From Ustilaginoidea virens (lineage: Eukaryota > Ascomycota > Sordariomycetes > Hypocreales > Clavicipitaceae), in contig NC_057316.1 in the NCBI RefSeq assembly GCF_000687475.1, positions 5,084,001 through 5,148,000 of the forward strand: DNA of 64,000 bases, given 5' to 3'. Under the pieces are notes generated by a model. The model was not told the origin of the DNA, did not search any database, and worked only from the letters and a program-made list of their open reading frames with translations. Below are positions 21,990 to 34,644 of the stretch, piece after piece. Both the position numbers and the translations under genes were made by a program. Within the stretch, counting starts at the first letter, position 1; every line of letters starts with the position of its first letter.

Positions 21990-23618
21990 TCTCTTGAAGA
22001 TCTCCGCCCTGCCGAATTATTTCACCCATGATCTTTTCGCTAGGCGCCTCGTCTCCGCTCGCGACTGCCAGGGATGCAAATGTACACACATTCTGCCTGC
22101 GTCGAGACAGCCATGCCCTCTATTAACTTGTGTCGAGATGGTCCTTTTCTCCTGTCCGGGCGCCAGGAGGCACAGTTGTTCGGAGGACTTTCCAAACCCA
22201 GTACGAAGCATCGTGCCACAGCATCCTGAGCCACCCTGCGAAATCCCGCTTCACAGGACACCACAGAATGGCTCTTTTCCGAGTCCCGTAGCGGCCACGC
22301 CAGCCTTTGTACTTTGGCCGTAAATCTTGGGCTCTCAGGCCCATATCAACGTCAGCCTGGTGAGTCTTAAATCGCCCTCGGTTCCCCTGTCCAGAAGCGG
22401 AGAAGCACGAGTGCAGGCGGACCTTGGGCATCAGCCTGGGCCGCTGAGCCACACGCTGCAGAACAAGAAACAACTCGCGAAAGGTATCCCTGCCCAGGCG
22501 CGGAGGAACTTTGATGAAGACGGACCTTCTACGACAAGAATCATCTCAAGAAACACATCAAAGCCCACGACTCCGACAGCCCTTCGATTTCCCTGCCCCC
22601 TTGCAGCAGAGCATAGCCGTCATGAGATGTTTCTGTACGAAACTTCTGCAGAACTTGATGCAAAATCTCACGACCTAAATCATTGGTTCAAGACAGAGCG
22701 CCTTGCCCCCTCAGAGGAGAGACTGGCTGCACTCGAGGTGTCACTTCTAAGTCATGCACAACAACTCCACGCTTTCAAGAAGCATGCATCCCACTACGAC
22801 GCGATCGAAGGGGCCACTGAGGCCATGACTCACAAGAAGCAATGCATTCTTTTTCTAGTATAGGTATGGGTCCCGGATGTGCTGCAATGCTATCTCAGTA
22901 TGTCTTCTCGTACTCTGGCATAAGGCCCCTGACTTGCTCAATGCTAGCCATCTCGCTAGCTAGATGTCCTGGCATGAAGATCAGCTGCATTCGAGTGAGG
23001 TCCAAATGCACGTCTGCCCTTTCGACATTCTTCTCACTTTCTACACGGCACATCCTTGGAAGAACCGCATCTCATTCTCCTTGGCACTTGAGATTGGATT
23101 CCCGCTGTGCCTCGTGCAGTGCCCAGTATCCGCTCGGCTGCAGCACCGCAGCTGCTTATCTCGACGCTCGCCCAGATCAAACGCATTGTGATCGGCAAGG
23201 ATGTTCAAGAGATCCACGGGCTGGCTCTGGATTTTCTTTTGCAGAAATCGTTTCTGGATCCGAACAGTGCATAGGACCGAAACCAGCTCCACGGCTGCTC
23301 GACCAAGTCGAGCGAGCTTTAGGTCAAGCGTCTCCAACACAACTGACCGGAAATGTGATCCGTCATTCCAACGGGGTTATGGCAGTGCATGACCAGATCA
23401 AACGTGGGCTTCTGCCAAAAACCAGATTGGTTTGCGTGGATCTAGAGTTCCAAGTCCGCAATCTGAAGCCACTGGAGGTCGGGGTTTGCGAGTACACATC
23501 TGGGGAGCCAGTGCCCTCATCGACACCCGGAACTCACACGACGTATTCTAGGAGGATTCACAAGCAACTCGAGTTGACGACAGCAAGGACAATGCTCACT
23601 GATGTGTTCACGAAATGA
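21990..23618 (+). pseudogene. Decayed zinc-finger / DEDD-exonuclease-like gene
   Basis: Several frame-shifted blocks look like one broken gene. Near 22030-22200 are C2H2-like fragments (FSCPGARRHSCSEDF), and near 22530-22575 FYDKNHLKKHIKAHD. Near 23095-23270 another frame reads a coherent segment including IKRIVIGKDVQEIHGLALDF. From about 23300 a third frame reads PTQLTGNVIRHSNGVMAVHD and then RLVCVDLEFQV...LEVGVCEY, resembling the first motif (DxE) of a 3'-5' exonuclease/RNase H-like domain. The later exonuclease motifs are absent before the TGA at 23616-23618. Stops and shifts between blocks outnumber plausible introns, so I call a pseudogene, though a multi-intron gene is not excluded. Confidence 0.5.
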
Positions 23619-23868
23619 GACCAGGAGTCGGACTTGGGAATGTATGTATGGTATAGCTCATAGATACATGTCTTCATTGAACCTTCTATCAGTCAAACTC
23701 GTAAGAGTGAGGACGTAGGCAATTATAGTAAAAAAAAAAAAGAAAATTTAAGAAAAAGCATGTCATTCAACGCCTCCAACGCCCGCAATGCCCCCAACGC
23801 CATCGGCAAAAGAACCTGGCGACTGCGCTTGATGCGACCAAGGTCTATAACCCTGCCATGCCGAGAGC

Positions 23869-25123
23869 TTAGGCCAGTTCGATCTGTCTTGAAGAATTAG
23901 ACGGTCCCACGGCCTTATCCTTGCCCTTGCTCTCCTCCGTTGCTTGCAGATCCATGTCGCGGTACCTGTATTGTAGAGTTAGCAGCGAAGCTCCTTGTTC
24001 TCATCAAAGAAATGCACTGTAACTGACAAATTGTTGGACATGAGATAATCTATTACTTCTTGGGGAATACTGAAAATTTGTCAGTATATCAGACTCATCT
24101 GTATGCCATGTGGGCATGAGGTGGAGCTCACAGGTAGTCGATGCTCATGTTCCTCTTTAAGAGCAGCCGGACTTTTGTCGAACTGATGTCATTTGTAATA
24201 ACCTGTGTGGGGACTTTGTTAGCAAGCACTTCCAACGACTAGACTATTACCCCAAGCTCACCTGTCGAATCACGTGGATGTTCTTCTCCCATCTCTTCAG
24301 CTGTCCCAGCGCCGTCTCTAGGTCTGTTCCCGTCCGCTCAAGAACAAAGACGCCAAAGTTGCTAAGAATATGGTCGACGTCACGCGCGTCCCAGACCTCA
24401 GGGGTCGAGATTGTCTGGATTAGATCGGCGCCTGCGAGGAGCATGATCTTGGCGGGCACACGGGTGCCCTCGGTGGTTTCGATGCCGCCGCGGACGTGGT
24501 TGATTTCCCAATCAAAGTGGTCGAGAACGCGCTGAAGGCACTGGTCAGTATGCGCTTTTATTGTAGGTTGTGCTGTCTGGGGGAAAAGGGAAGGGGGGGG
24601 GGCTTACGGCAGTAGGCATGTAGAGATTGTTCTCAGCCTCCCATGTGTCGACCATTAGCCACTTGCTGGTGTTCTTGGCGGCAAGCTGGCACATGTTGAC
24701 TCGGTGGTGCGCCTGAGCCAGACCCTTCTTCTTGTACGCATCGCCAACGGGGGAGAGGTAACCGCCGACAACGTCAAAGCCTGCAGTCGCACAGTCAGCC
24801 ACACAAACTCAGCTTGCACTTTTGCCGCCCACCACCAACTACAGTAGGAAGGCAGCCAGCCAGCCAGCCAGCCAGCCACTCAAGTCTCCCGCGAGGGTAG
24901 GAAGAATCGGAGACACACCTATATTCTTGGCATGGTCAAGGGCCATAGGAAACATGCGCAGATGCAGAAGCGTGACGGGGGAGAAGGAACCGCAAGCGAC
25001 AATGACGAGCGGAACCTTGCCAGGGGCGCAGGCCTGCTTGAGCCGGTCGGTCGGGAAGACGTAGCCCTCGGGGGTCATGCGACAGACAAAGTCAAAGTCG
25101 GAGCTATGGGTAGCGACGGCCAT
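23869..25123 (-). CDS. NMA1: Nicotinamide mononucleotide adenylyltransferase
   Basis: Last shared step of NAD synthesis: NMN or nicotinate mononucleotide plus ATP gives NAD or deamido-NAD. Six exons (25123-24919, 24780-24608, 24531-24262, 24202-24132, 24069-24028, 23965-23869) give 285 aa in continuous frame. The nucleotidyltransferase signature [13 protein letters not shown] lies at residues 45-57 and the second motif ISSTKVR at 222-228. Exon 3 has two possible in-frame acceptors 9 nt apart (24531 or 24540); the former matches the family's ARVLDHFD. Intron 1 carries a (GCCA)n tract at about 24851-24878. The open frame continues upstream of the ATG but the chosen start gives the usual short N terminus. 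Symbol follows the yeast orthologue. Indoleamine dioxygenase and kynureninase of the same pathway lie 17-19 kb away. Confidence 0.92.
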
Positions 25124-27495
25124 TGTGATGTTTGTTGGGGGAGGGTGAGTTGGTGTTTTGGAGGAAAAGGGCATTTGTTGCGCTGCTTGTCCCGGGTCTT
25201 GCGAGGTGTGGCAAGGTGAGGGGGAGGGGAGGGGAGGGGGGGGGCGAGACCCCGAGCTGCGTCGGCGGGGTGGAAGAGGAGATCAAAGCGTCGTGTTGGT
25301 GGTCGGTGGATGTTGGAATCTGCGCTGCTGTGGTGGTGTTGATGTTTTGGTGAAGAAGGAGATTGATTGATGGCTGCGGCGTTTAAAGACGGAGGAGGAG
25401 AGAGGAGTTGAATGGTCAACCAGACGTCACGTCACGGTGGCGGGGCAGTGCATCTTCAGTGGCAGCAAGGGGCCTGGAGCGAGCTGGTGCTGCCGTCTGG
25501 CACGATCTAGCACTGCTTTTAGTGACGAGGCCCGCTGGGTTGAAGCCTCCAGCAATTGACTTCAACTGTCCAGTCTATAACGAAGCACCAGACTTGAGGC
25601 ATCCCAGCATCCCAGCATCCCACCATCTAAGCATCAGCTGGTCGCGGTGAGTTGGGTGCAATCATCATCATCGCCGTCCCGCTGGTTTGCGTCTCTGGAT
25701 TCCGTCGCCGTCACCGGCCACTCCAAGTCCAGCTTGTGTATCGATAACCTTTTAACCAATTAGATTATAGGCGCTATGCAGCTAACATCGCATGCAGATG
25801 CGCAAATCGCAAATACCTGGCGCACCTGGCCAATTTGTCGAGTTTCCGCGGTTCCTTCATGTTGTTGGCTGCTGCTGCACCTTTTGCACCTGCGTCGAGT
25901 TGAACCCAGGCAACAAGATGGAAGCTGACACACATGGACGGCATACTCGTATGTACGGAGTACCGTGAACAATGTCATATGCCTCGCTACTTGCCTGTTA
26001 GGCTTCCATGTACAGAATTGAAATCTTTCAAGGGCAACCCACCTTTGGATGGCGCAATCGCCGTGCCATCATCTGCCACCAATTAAAAAGCCTCCGAGAT
26101 CTCAACTGGAGCCCGACCAAGACAGTCACGCAAGCAGCTGGAGTTGTTTCCAAGAGTTTCTAAACCTCACAGTCCGTCACCCAAGTATGTAACTAGAGGT
26201 GCAAGTTTTCAGTCTTGTTCTTCAAAGTACCTCTGACCGTGTGTACATTGTTGCTGAAAACAGAGACACGGGGATCCCGTCAGTAGATCGGGACAATGAA
26301 GCCCATTGTTTTAGACGGACAAACGTGCTCCTCTCCTCGTCATCCATATGCGGAGGAGTGAGACTCCGTTTCCAGAGCATCACACTTCTTTTCCCTCAAC
26401 GGTTGCGAGCGCTTGGACGGATGACTATACGGAAGATGGAATGGCTTTTTTGAAGCCATCGTAGTGTCTCGCCTGGTGTCACACGACGCATGTATTGCCT
26501 TGTGAGGCCACGCGCCTCGCGATGCGGCAAGCAAGGGGTGCTGGGGGTTTCTGCTCGCTTGCCAGGTCTCCATGCCGAGCAAAGGGGTGGCAGTAAACGA
26601 TGTAAATGCAAATGCAAGTTCGAGGACGGTTTCCTTGGAACTCTCCTTCTGTGGCTGGACGGCGCGTCACATCGCATCGCGTCCCGTCCGGGTATACATC
26701 ACAGGTATGTATCTATGTGGGTGGGCGGCGAGCCAACCCATCACGGAACCACGTTGCCTGGCCTGGTAAATTCGACGCACCTTTTTTGCTGCTGGGAAAA
26801 GACGTCAGGTCAGGCATGCAGCAGGTGGTTATGGTGATGGGGTTTCTGACGCTATTTTGCTAGACGGGCTGTGCGCTTCATCGGGGACAGCGAAGGTTGC
26901 TTGGCTTGACTTGTCCTGGTGCAGGCTGGGGTATGAGTATGGCGATGGCGAGCACGGAGCAGCTGAACCTTGCGCGTCTAGTTGAGCATGCATCAATACA
27001 TAGCAGAATCTTGTGGTGGTCAGGCAAGCGAGCTGTGACCATCCTCTGGCTATTTCCTCTTGCACCCTCGGGAGGCTGATGCAGCCCCCCTCGCTGATTT
27101 AAATAAGTCAAGAGTCGGCACTTTTAAACTTGGGTACCTTATCCCGGTGTACAACCTCCCATGCCGAGTGGAAGTAAAAAACGAGCCCACGTGCCAAGTA
27201 AAATCTTTTGCGGAATGAGTTGAATTCTGGTGCAACACAAGACAAGGGTGATGGAGATGAGGCGCAAACCGAAACGAAACATGGCTCTAGCCGGCTGTGA
27301 AACAAACACTTGGAAGGCCTAGGTACACAGCAAGGTAAGCTGCCGTCTGCAATCTTGACCATGTACGGAGTATCGAATTAGCCTCACTCGAGATGGCCGG
27401 CATGCAAATAGGATCGATCACGCCTTTTTGCCGTATTTGTTCGATGGAGTGTAGTCGTGATGCCATGGCGTATGACTTTGCCATGATGAGGAATC

Positions 27496-27529
<34 letters not shown>

Positions 27530-29397
27530 AATCTTCCCCGAACCTCCCTGATTGACTCCAGAGGATTCCAACTGCCATGATTTCGATCCCCGTTGGAGAT
27601 CCTCATTGGAGCAACTTGGAGGCATTCTCACCATTCGACATGTCCACCCAGAAGCGTGGTAGCGAAAAAATTCTTTTCGTGTCCTTGGCGCGTCCCCACG
27701 GTGCACGGAGCCAGCAAAGATGGAGATGCGCCCGTGTCAGACTGTCATGTCCGTGAGCCCGTCCGCTATCTCTTCAGAGAATGGCCAGAACCAAATATAA
27801 ATGTAACTGCACTTGCTGTTGCTGTCTGCCGACTTCCCCCTGGGCCGGGGGAGCATGACCAGATTGAAAAAGGAGGCCGATGGGCAGCGGGCCCCACCCA
27901 TGTCGATCAAGGAAAAAGTCATGGACGGCGGGCGGTCCGAGATGACAGGGCCTAGGCCTGGGTCTGTTCGCGGCATGGACTCTGGACTCTGGACTCTGGG
28001 TTATCAAAATCCCATCCCCATGGCATGTGGTCATGCCGCCGAACAAGCTGCCAAACCATCGATACATGGAACCGAAATAGCTTCAGGGACATGGAATGGA
28101 GCATGTAAAATTTTCGCAACAAGGGAAATGCCGCGTTGCTGGGCACTGTGCTTCACCCATTTCGAAGCCAGGCGGCAGTTGCCAAGAACCGGTGGCGCAT
28201 GCTTGCCAGCTGCCTAAAGGGCACGTATGTTTCTTCTCCTCCATTGGGCTGATGCCTGGCCCCTTGATGCCCCTTGGTGAACTCGCTAAACTTGCTAAAC
28301 TTGAGCGCTCAACTTGCTGAACTTTGCTCTCATCAACTTCCTCATTCTGGTACGGTACATCTTGTCTGCAAGAAACAACCAAGCAAAGTCTGACAACCCC
28401 CTATCCATCAACCCGGCAGTGCCTCGGGTGCCGCCATAGTATTCCTTGCCCCAAGTTCCCGCTTTCCGCCGATACTGACTGATCGTCTACTTTAGCACAT
28501 CTTGCCGCCTTCTCGATTCCCACAATGCCCCAGCCTGGATTGCGACCCACGTTCCTGCTTGGCCCCCCCCCACCCAGAGCCCCAGACCACGTTCACCAAG
28601 GAACGCCATGCTCTGCAGGAGGACCCTCCTTTCGCGCGCGCAGACGCGCAGACGTGCAAATAATTCGCCTAGAAACAGGGAGGACCCGCCAGGATAAAGC
28701 ATTTCGCCATTGGGCCATTAGCTCGGCCAGGCTCATCGACTAATCAGGTTCGAAAAGGATGACTTGGATTGAGCGGTGGTTGGAGCCCATATGGGGGGGG
28801 GGGGGTGGCATGGTGTGGAGGGGCAGCCGAGCATCCGTTGCCACCACACTAGTTATCCACACTAATCATCCGGAAAGAGTTCAGTCGACGCCCCCAAAGC
28901 AGCCCGTGAGTCCGACACAGACGCCCTGCTACTGTCATTTCTTTTTCCTGGTACCTCGTTTGCACGTCTTATAATCCCGTCGTCGGCGACTTATCCCCGA
29001 CCTGTGACTCCTGGTCTTCATTCGCCTGCGTAAGCAGAGTCGCCAATGTACGCGTCGGCAGGCTTGGACAGAACCAGCGACTTTGACTTGCAAGCTGGAA
29101 TTCTTATCGATCAAGACGACATGTCTGCTTGAGTTGGCCTGCTCCCCGACCAAACCCTCTCCTAGCCCGGGGTCATATTTCGAGACCACAAACCTGAACC
29201 CCAGCCCTTTCCGAAAACGCTCGACTAACAAAACCGATCGACTTCGTATGATGGCATTTTGCGTTGTCAAATCTGACGTTGGCCTTGGTTTGTAGCGTGA
29301 CCATTTGGCCCAGCAGGAGTCCAGCATTTTTGTTCACGACTCAATTCGTCATCCGCCTAGCATTTCGTCTCCCTCGATCCACTTGGTATTGCTAGCC
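25124..29397. other. Large gene-poor interval (about 4.3 kb)
   Basis: No supported gene on either strand. It contains TACGGAGTA motifs at 25954-25962 and 27364-27372, an A31 run at 27497-27527, a G-rich tract near 28792-28805, a GGGGA-rich run near 25216-25243 and short CTTGCTAAA-type repeats near 28280-28315. Small spliced genes could still be hidden here. Confidence 0.5.
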
Positions 29398-31760
29398 ATG
29401 ACCTCAACTGAACTACCGCCTGTCAATTTCGGAGGCGGTCTCCGGCTTTCTATATTTTCTCCTAGGGTTGTCAAACACCTTGAAGAAATCGAGACCAAGA
29501 TTGAGCCCACAATCACTATTCAAGAGGATGATACTGATGCTTGTCATGACGAGGAAGAGCATCCTCTAGAGTTGGACGCGCCAAAGGCGGCGAACATACC
29601 GATTCACCCCGCACCCTCTCTCCAGGAAGCACATTTGGAATCTCTGGATGATGCAACTTCTCATCACGAGGAGGAGCACCCTGCAGAAATCAACGCGCCG
29701 ACGCCGCCTCCAGCGCTAGAGAACATACCGATTCACCCCATACCATCCCTCCAGGAAGCATTCTCGGAATCTCTCGATGAAGCAACAAATGGCTCTACAG
29801 CAGATAAGCCGAAACTCAGAGAATTGGATGCACATGGCCGCCGCCAAGCACTCATAGCGCAGGAACGAGATGAAGTACCTCTCGACTTCAAATGGCGATT
29901 TCGAGATGGACAAAAGCAACATGAACTTGCGAAACTGATAGCGCAGATCTCCTTTGGCGTGTATCTTTTGTTTCAAGACATGGCCAATAGCAACGCCCAA
30001 GTCGTAACTATTCTCCAAGGACACATCGACGAAGTGGACGAATTCCTTGAGGTTGTCCTCGAGGACCTGGCTGAAGCCACGAAGGATCTGAACTCGCGGA
30101 TCGAACATCTCAAGCTCCCGCTCGCAAATGTACAGGTCTTTGAACAGCTCCTGGAAGACAGGAACTTTCGTCTCGAAATTCTTCAGGGCAACGAGAAGAT
30201 TGACCATGTCCTGTCCAGGACGAACGCGGCCTTGAACCAATGGGATCGAGATATTGACGCCGGGATACAGTCTACCGCAGCCTTTGTCAGCTGGCTCAAG
30301 GATGAGGAGGACGCTGAATGGAGGGAGGAACGTCCCGGTGTGGCTGATGTTCTCGACGCAATGAAGGGCAACGCGGAGGGCTGGCTCAATGCTTTCGATG
30401 ACATGAGCGATCGTGTGCAGGAAGCTAGTAACTTGATCATGCGCCTCTCGACAATCATTGGTGAAATGGAGAAGAAGGCCGGGGAGGTTAGTCGGAGGAC
30501 CTGGGTGAGTAAAGTTGCACAATGTGGCGTGAGTCCCTACAGAACAAGTTGGCTGGCGAGACGCTAACCTACGCATCACAGGCAAACATTCCACCTTTTA
30601 CGTTACCGTCCTCGGTCTACCAAGATGCAAGTAGCTCGCACCCTGTGTCAATCAAATCCGGGACGTCATCGGCACAATCGACTTGTCGATCGTCACACTG
30701 GCCGCATGCCAGCATCCGCAGTGCTGGAGTCTCAGCGACGACCGAAAGCATCGCCGATATAAACATAGAAGAAGACTTTCCGCTTCCCGGGGGGCTCCCT
30801 TTGCTACCACCCTCTCGTTCCCTTTCACGATGCGGCCCAGATGGGCACCCTAGCCCTCAGAAACCTGCCACACGAGCTCATTCGAGATTAACATCAAGGT
30901 CCAAGCGAGGGCTTAAAGATCAGGACCTGGAGCCGCAAAGCTCTTTACCGAGAGAGGAGCCGTTGTATGTGCTTCAGCCACACACATACACTCCACAATC
31001 GTCAGAATCAAACCCTTCCCCTAAACTGAAACAGACCGCCACGTTCCATGAGCCAAATAATTTCTCCACCGAGCGAAAGAAGACACTCGGAATCCGCAGC
31101 CTGGAACTGCAAACGACAAATGCATACAGTCCAAAGAGTGCTTCTTCAAAATCTGTACCCCCCGATGCCATCCGAGCTCCTCCTCGCCCTTTCGTGGAGG
31201 AACCATCGCGGAGCCGGTCGCCCAAGGCAGCATCGCCTCGAACGAATCGGTCAAACCCGTTCGATTCTGCCCCTAGCTCGGACGGCGAATCTTTCATGCA
31301 GTCTGGCTTGTCCCACGTCGACTCGGAGATGGGCGCGTCCACATCTAGGCGACCGCATTTAACGCACTCATCTCGATCAGATCACCCGCAACTTTACCAT
31401 CCTGTGCGCGCTTCACCGCATTCACCGCTTCAGCAACGCCTTGATACTGCCGTTGCGGCTCGTCCTCATTCTGACATGGGTTTGCGTCACCAACCATCTG
31501 CCATCGGGGGAATGAGCACGTTAGGTATTGTGGCCAATGCTGTTCATAACGGTGACGCCCGAAGCCAGGTGTCTGAAACCCGCATAGCCGGTAACAGGAC
31601 TCTGAAAAAGAAGAAGAGTGCTTTTGGTTGGTTTAAAAAGGCCTTTAGCCTGGACGAAGAGGAAAGGGCCGCTTTTGAGGCTCGTAAGGCCATGCAGCAT
31701 GAGGGTGTCTACTACGACCCCAATAGCCCCAAGTTCTTGGATGGGCGACGGATACGTTGA
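29398..31760 (+). CDS. Uncharacterised conserved-type fungal protein, 761 aa, internally duplicated N terminus
   Basis: Exons 29398-30504 and 30582-31760 join in phase 0 (GTGAGT donor, CACAG acceptor). Residues 51-88 and 90-130 are near repeats (EEEHPLELDAPK...IPIHPAPSLQEA and EEEHPAEINAPT...IPIHPIPSLQEA). Residues of roughly 150-400 are helical and coiled-coil-like (many E/K/L, such as QGHIDEVDEFLEVVLEDLAE). Residues 400-680 are Ser/Pro-rich and disordered. The C terminus KKKKSAFGWFKKAFSLDEEE followed by YYDPNSPKFLDGRRIR is compact and basic and looks like a conserved tail. No enzymatic motif. Possibly a cytoskeletal or membrane-cortex adaptor, but that is a guess. The gene ends just before an AT microsatellite. 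Confidence 0.8.
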
Positions 31761-31824
31761 GACGATGAAACCCGAATAGGTATTAATGCTGTGAATACGC
31801 CTTGCCCGGCTCTGGCGGATGTCC

Positions 31825-31869
<45 letters not shown>

Positions 31870-32356
31870 ATACATAGGTATGTATGTTTACAAAACGATA
31901 CCTACTCATTCGTCCAAAAAACTTGGATACCCCAGCGACCCCTGTTCTTGGCATATAAATCATGTCATCTCGCGACAGATATGACCATGGCGTTATTTCA
32001 CGGTTTACTCATATTTTAATTCCTGATTTCTTCTGCCGGCTAGGCAGCAAATTCGTTGGCTATTTTAAGTTTATAATTGTTGTTACTACTCTCAATCGCC
32101 ACGTCATTTCTTTAAAATATCTTCGCGGCAACGTCTCAGGGGTACAAAATATTCAAGTCATGTATGAGTAGTCATGGTAACGACACGGCTTGTCAATGCC
32201 GGTGCGCTTAGATATCTACCAGAACAGTCACAGTCGCTTCATTCCATCTAGTTCTTTTTGTCATATTATTGTAGACGGCGTGGACACGCGCGGCTCTCCA
32301 GAAACATAAGTTACTTATCTTGTGCTCGTGGGCCTTTGCTGGTCAGCACCGAGGAC
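31761..32356. other. Convergent 3' spacer with an AT/GT microsatellite
   Basis: Region between the 761-aa gene (plus) and the F-box gene (minus). A (TA)n tract at 31828-31859 runs into (GT)n to about 31870. Otherwise AT-rich with no gene. Confidence 0.7.
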
Positions 32357-33985
32357 CTACTCACCCGTTCCATAGCTCTTGACCCGACTAAAGAAAAACG
32401 CCTTGTCGTGCTTCAGCGTGAACTCGGCCCAGTCGTCGGTCAGCTTGTTATAGCTGAAATGGCTTCTCCAAACAAGCTTGTTGTTCCTGGCAGCTTTTCC
32501 TGCCGTGCGCAGCGACAGGTCCATCCTAAACATGTACTTGGGGTCATGAGATTCCGTCTCGACAGTCACATCCCCGTCTTGGAGCTGTCGATGGTCTGGC
32601 CCGTCGTCACGCTTCCAGTCCATGTGGATGGAGAATAGCCGCCAACGGGCTTTAAACGCCCTCTGGACGACCGCCGACGGCAAGTTTGCGTGTGGGTTGT
32701 CGCGATGCAAGTCGAGCATGTCGCGTGTGAGATGGTGCACCACAGCACTTGGCTCAGCGGTGGTCAAGAGACTGATTGCTGTCCCGTCGCGGAAGAAACG
32801 CAGATACCGATAGTAGGTGACGATGTGGATGGGGCTACCACCCCACGTCGCCTGGTTCGTTGACGCCTGTCCTGTGCGGACGTAATTCACCGTGCTGATG
32901 TAGCACCCGTTGAACCGTATCCGGGGTCGTGTTCGGAACATTTGCTTCCAGTCTGGATAGGGGTCCGGCACGAGCGATTTGCTCGTGAGGATGTTTTGAG
33001 CAAGTCGTCGCTCGGCGACTTGTCCTACGCTGAGGAGAGTGCCGTCTTGCCATTGCGCATCCTCCCTCATGATGTCTACCCATTCTACGGTTTTATTCCA
33101 GTGGAAGTGCATGGCCGTGAAGCCGAATTTGGTGGAGAGGGAAACCTGGCGCCATGTGCGTTGCTCCGTGGCGACCAGGTACGCAAAGGGCTTGCAAACG
33201 ACCGACAAGCGGGCAAAGTCGCCGACATCGTGGTACGCCACGTCCTGCATGATGTGGATGAGTATCTCCCTCGGGAGGGTGGAGATCGGGCATGGTGGGG
33301 GAGGAGCGCCATCTACTTCCGAGGGCGGTGCCTCGATTTGGAGGTTGGAAAAGCTGGCAATTAGGTCGTCCGTGGGAAGAGGCAGAGCGACGGGCACGTC
33401 ATGGTCTATTGATGGAGCCTGTCTCGCGTCTGGCGGTTGCGAGGCCGCTTGAGGGGCGGCAAGCTTGGGCGCGGACGGGAAGTACTTTTCGCGATACCTG
33501 CGATCAACCCGGTTGTCTAGCTGCAAGAATGGTCAGCATCGGGTGAGACGCCCAGCCAGTCGGTCGGGCTTCCAGGAGCGACGTACTCGATAAGCCCTTC
33601 TGTAGAGCTTCAGACTCTCGCCCATGTTTCCCTCTGCCTCCTTTTCCATGGCTTCTTCAAAGTGATCCAGCGCGGAGACGGAGTCCTTTCCAGAGGAGAG
33701 CCTCACTGACCCATCGTCCGCGTTGCCCGACGGCGCACCGGGATCTTGGACAGAATTCAGGTCGGGGAGGACGTGGTCTTGCTTATCGATTACCGGGGCA
33801 GGACGTGAAGGTCGGGCCCTGGGGGCAGCGAGTGCTGGAGGCGAAGTCGGCGGGGGTTCTGGGCCATCAGACGGTCGGCGTTGGGGTTGCCGTGAGCTCA
33901 CGTCCCCCTTTTTGATGCGGACTTCTGAAAGCCATTGTTGCCTGAAGAACTCGAGCTCCGAGTCGAGCACGCTGCTCGAGTCCAT
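32357..33985 (-). CDS. F-box protein, FBXO9 / Pof7 / Hrt3 type
   Basis: Substrate receptor of an SCF ubiquitin ligase. Exons 33985-33587 and 33520-32357 join in phase 0 to 520 aa. The N terminus ELEFFRQQWLSEVR and the helical LDHFEEAMEKEAEGN...LKLYRRAYR block (about residues 108-140) match the TPR-like leader of FBXO9. The F box is at about residues 210-256 (CPISTLPREILIHIMQDVA...LSVVCKPF). The C-terminal half (FRPRIRFNGCYISTVNYVR-like segment) is the family-specific beta-rich region. A consensus GTGAGT overlaps the final codons, so a short extra 3' exon is possible. The alternative start 11 codons upstream is less likely. Divergent from the mitochondrial carrier gene. Confidence 0.88.
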
Positions 33986-34644
33986 GGGTTGGTGTGTCGT
34001 CAACTTGGTCTGGGTCAAGGCGATGGGAGGAGAGAGGGGCCCGTTTCGAAGGTCAGCTACGGAGATTGACGGATCGGTAAACGTAGGATGCCGGTGGGCT
34101 GGAGATGGTGAAGGACGTCAACTTGGACTTTGCTTCGATGACGAACTGGTGGCGGTTGGCACCTGATTGGACGGGGAGGCGGGGGACGGCGCCGTTGAGC
34201 GTTATCGATAAATGGATGATGGATGCGGTCATAGATGCCCTGTTGGCCAATCAGACGTGACGCTTGTCATCGGTAAGCCGCGGGCGTCACGCCTGAGCCG
34301 ACCCATTTAATTTCCTCCGGCTACGGGGGAAAGTGGGTGGGGGACGCGCCTTGGAGACTTCCGGGGGGAAAAGGGCAACTGAAAATCGCATCTGCTGGCT
34401 CAAGCCAACCTCGACGCTTTTTGAATTTCAAATGACCGCAATTCTTCCCTTCGCCCCCCTCAATTCCCCCCTTCCCCTCTTCTCTCGTATTCCGCAGTTC
34501 AGCCCAGAAGAGCGATTGAATTCCCCCACCAACAGATTGCGCTTGTTGCGAGGAACCGGCTCTGCTACCCTCGGCTGAGCCTGCTTCCTTTGCAAAAGGC
34601 GGCCTGGTTCCTTGCCTGCGGTAGCCCCGACACACGTCATAGCA
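33986..34644. other. Divergent promoter, F-box gene and mitochondrial carrier
   Basis: No gene supported. Poly-pyrimidine blocks near 34440-34495 precede the carrier start. Nothing else recognisable. Confidence 0.5.

Noticed and set aside
28083..28382. Cysteine-containing minus-strand frame in the gene-poor interval
   Set aside because: Begins with a TTG, has no ATG before the cysteines, no signal peptide and an odd cysteine number.
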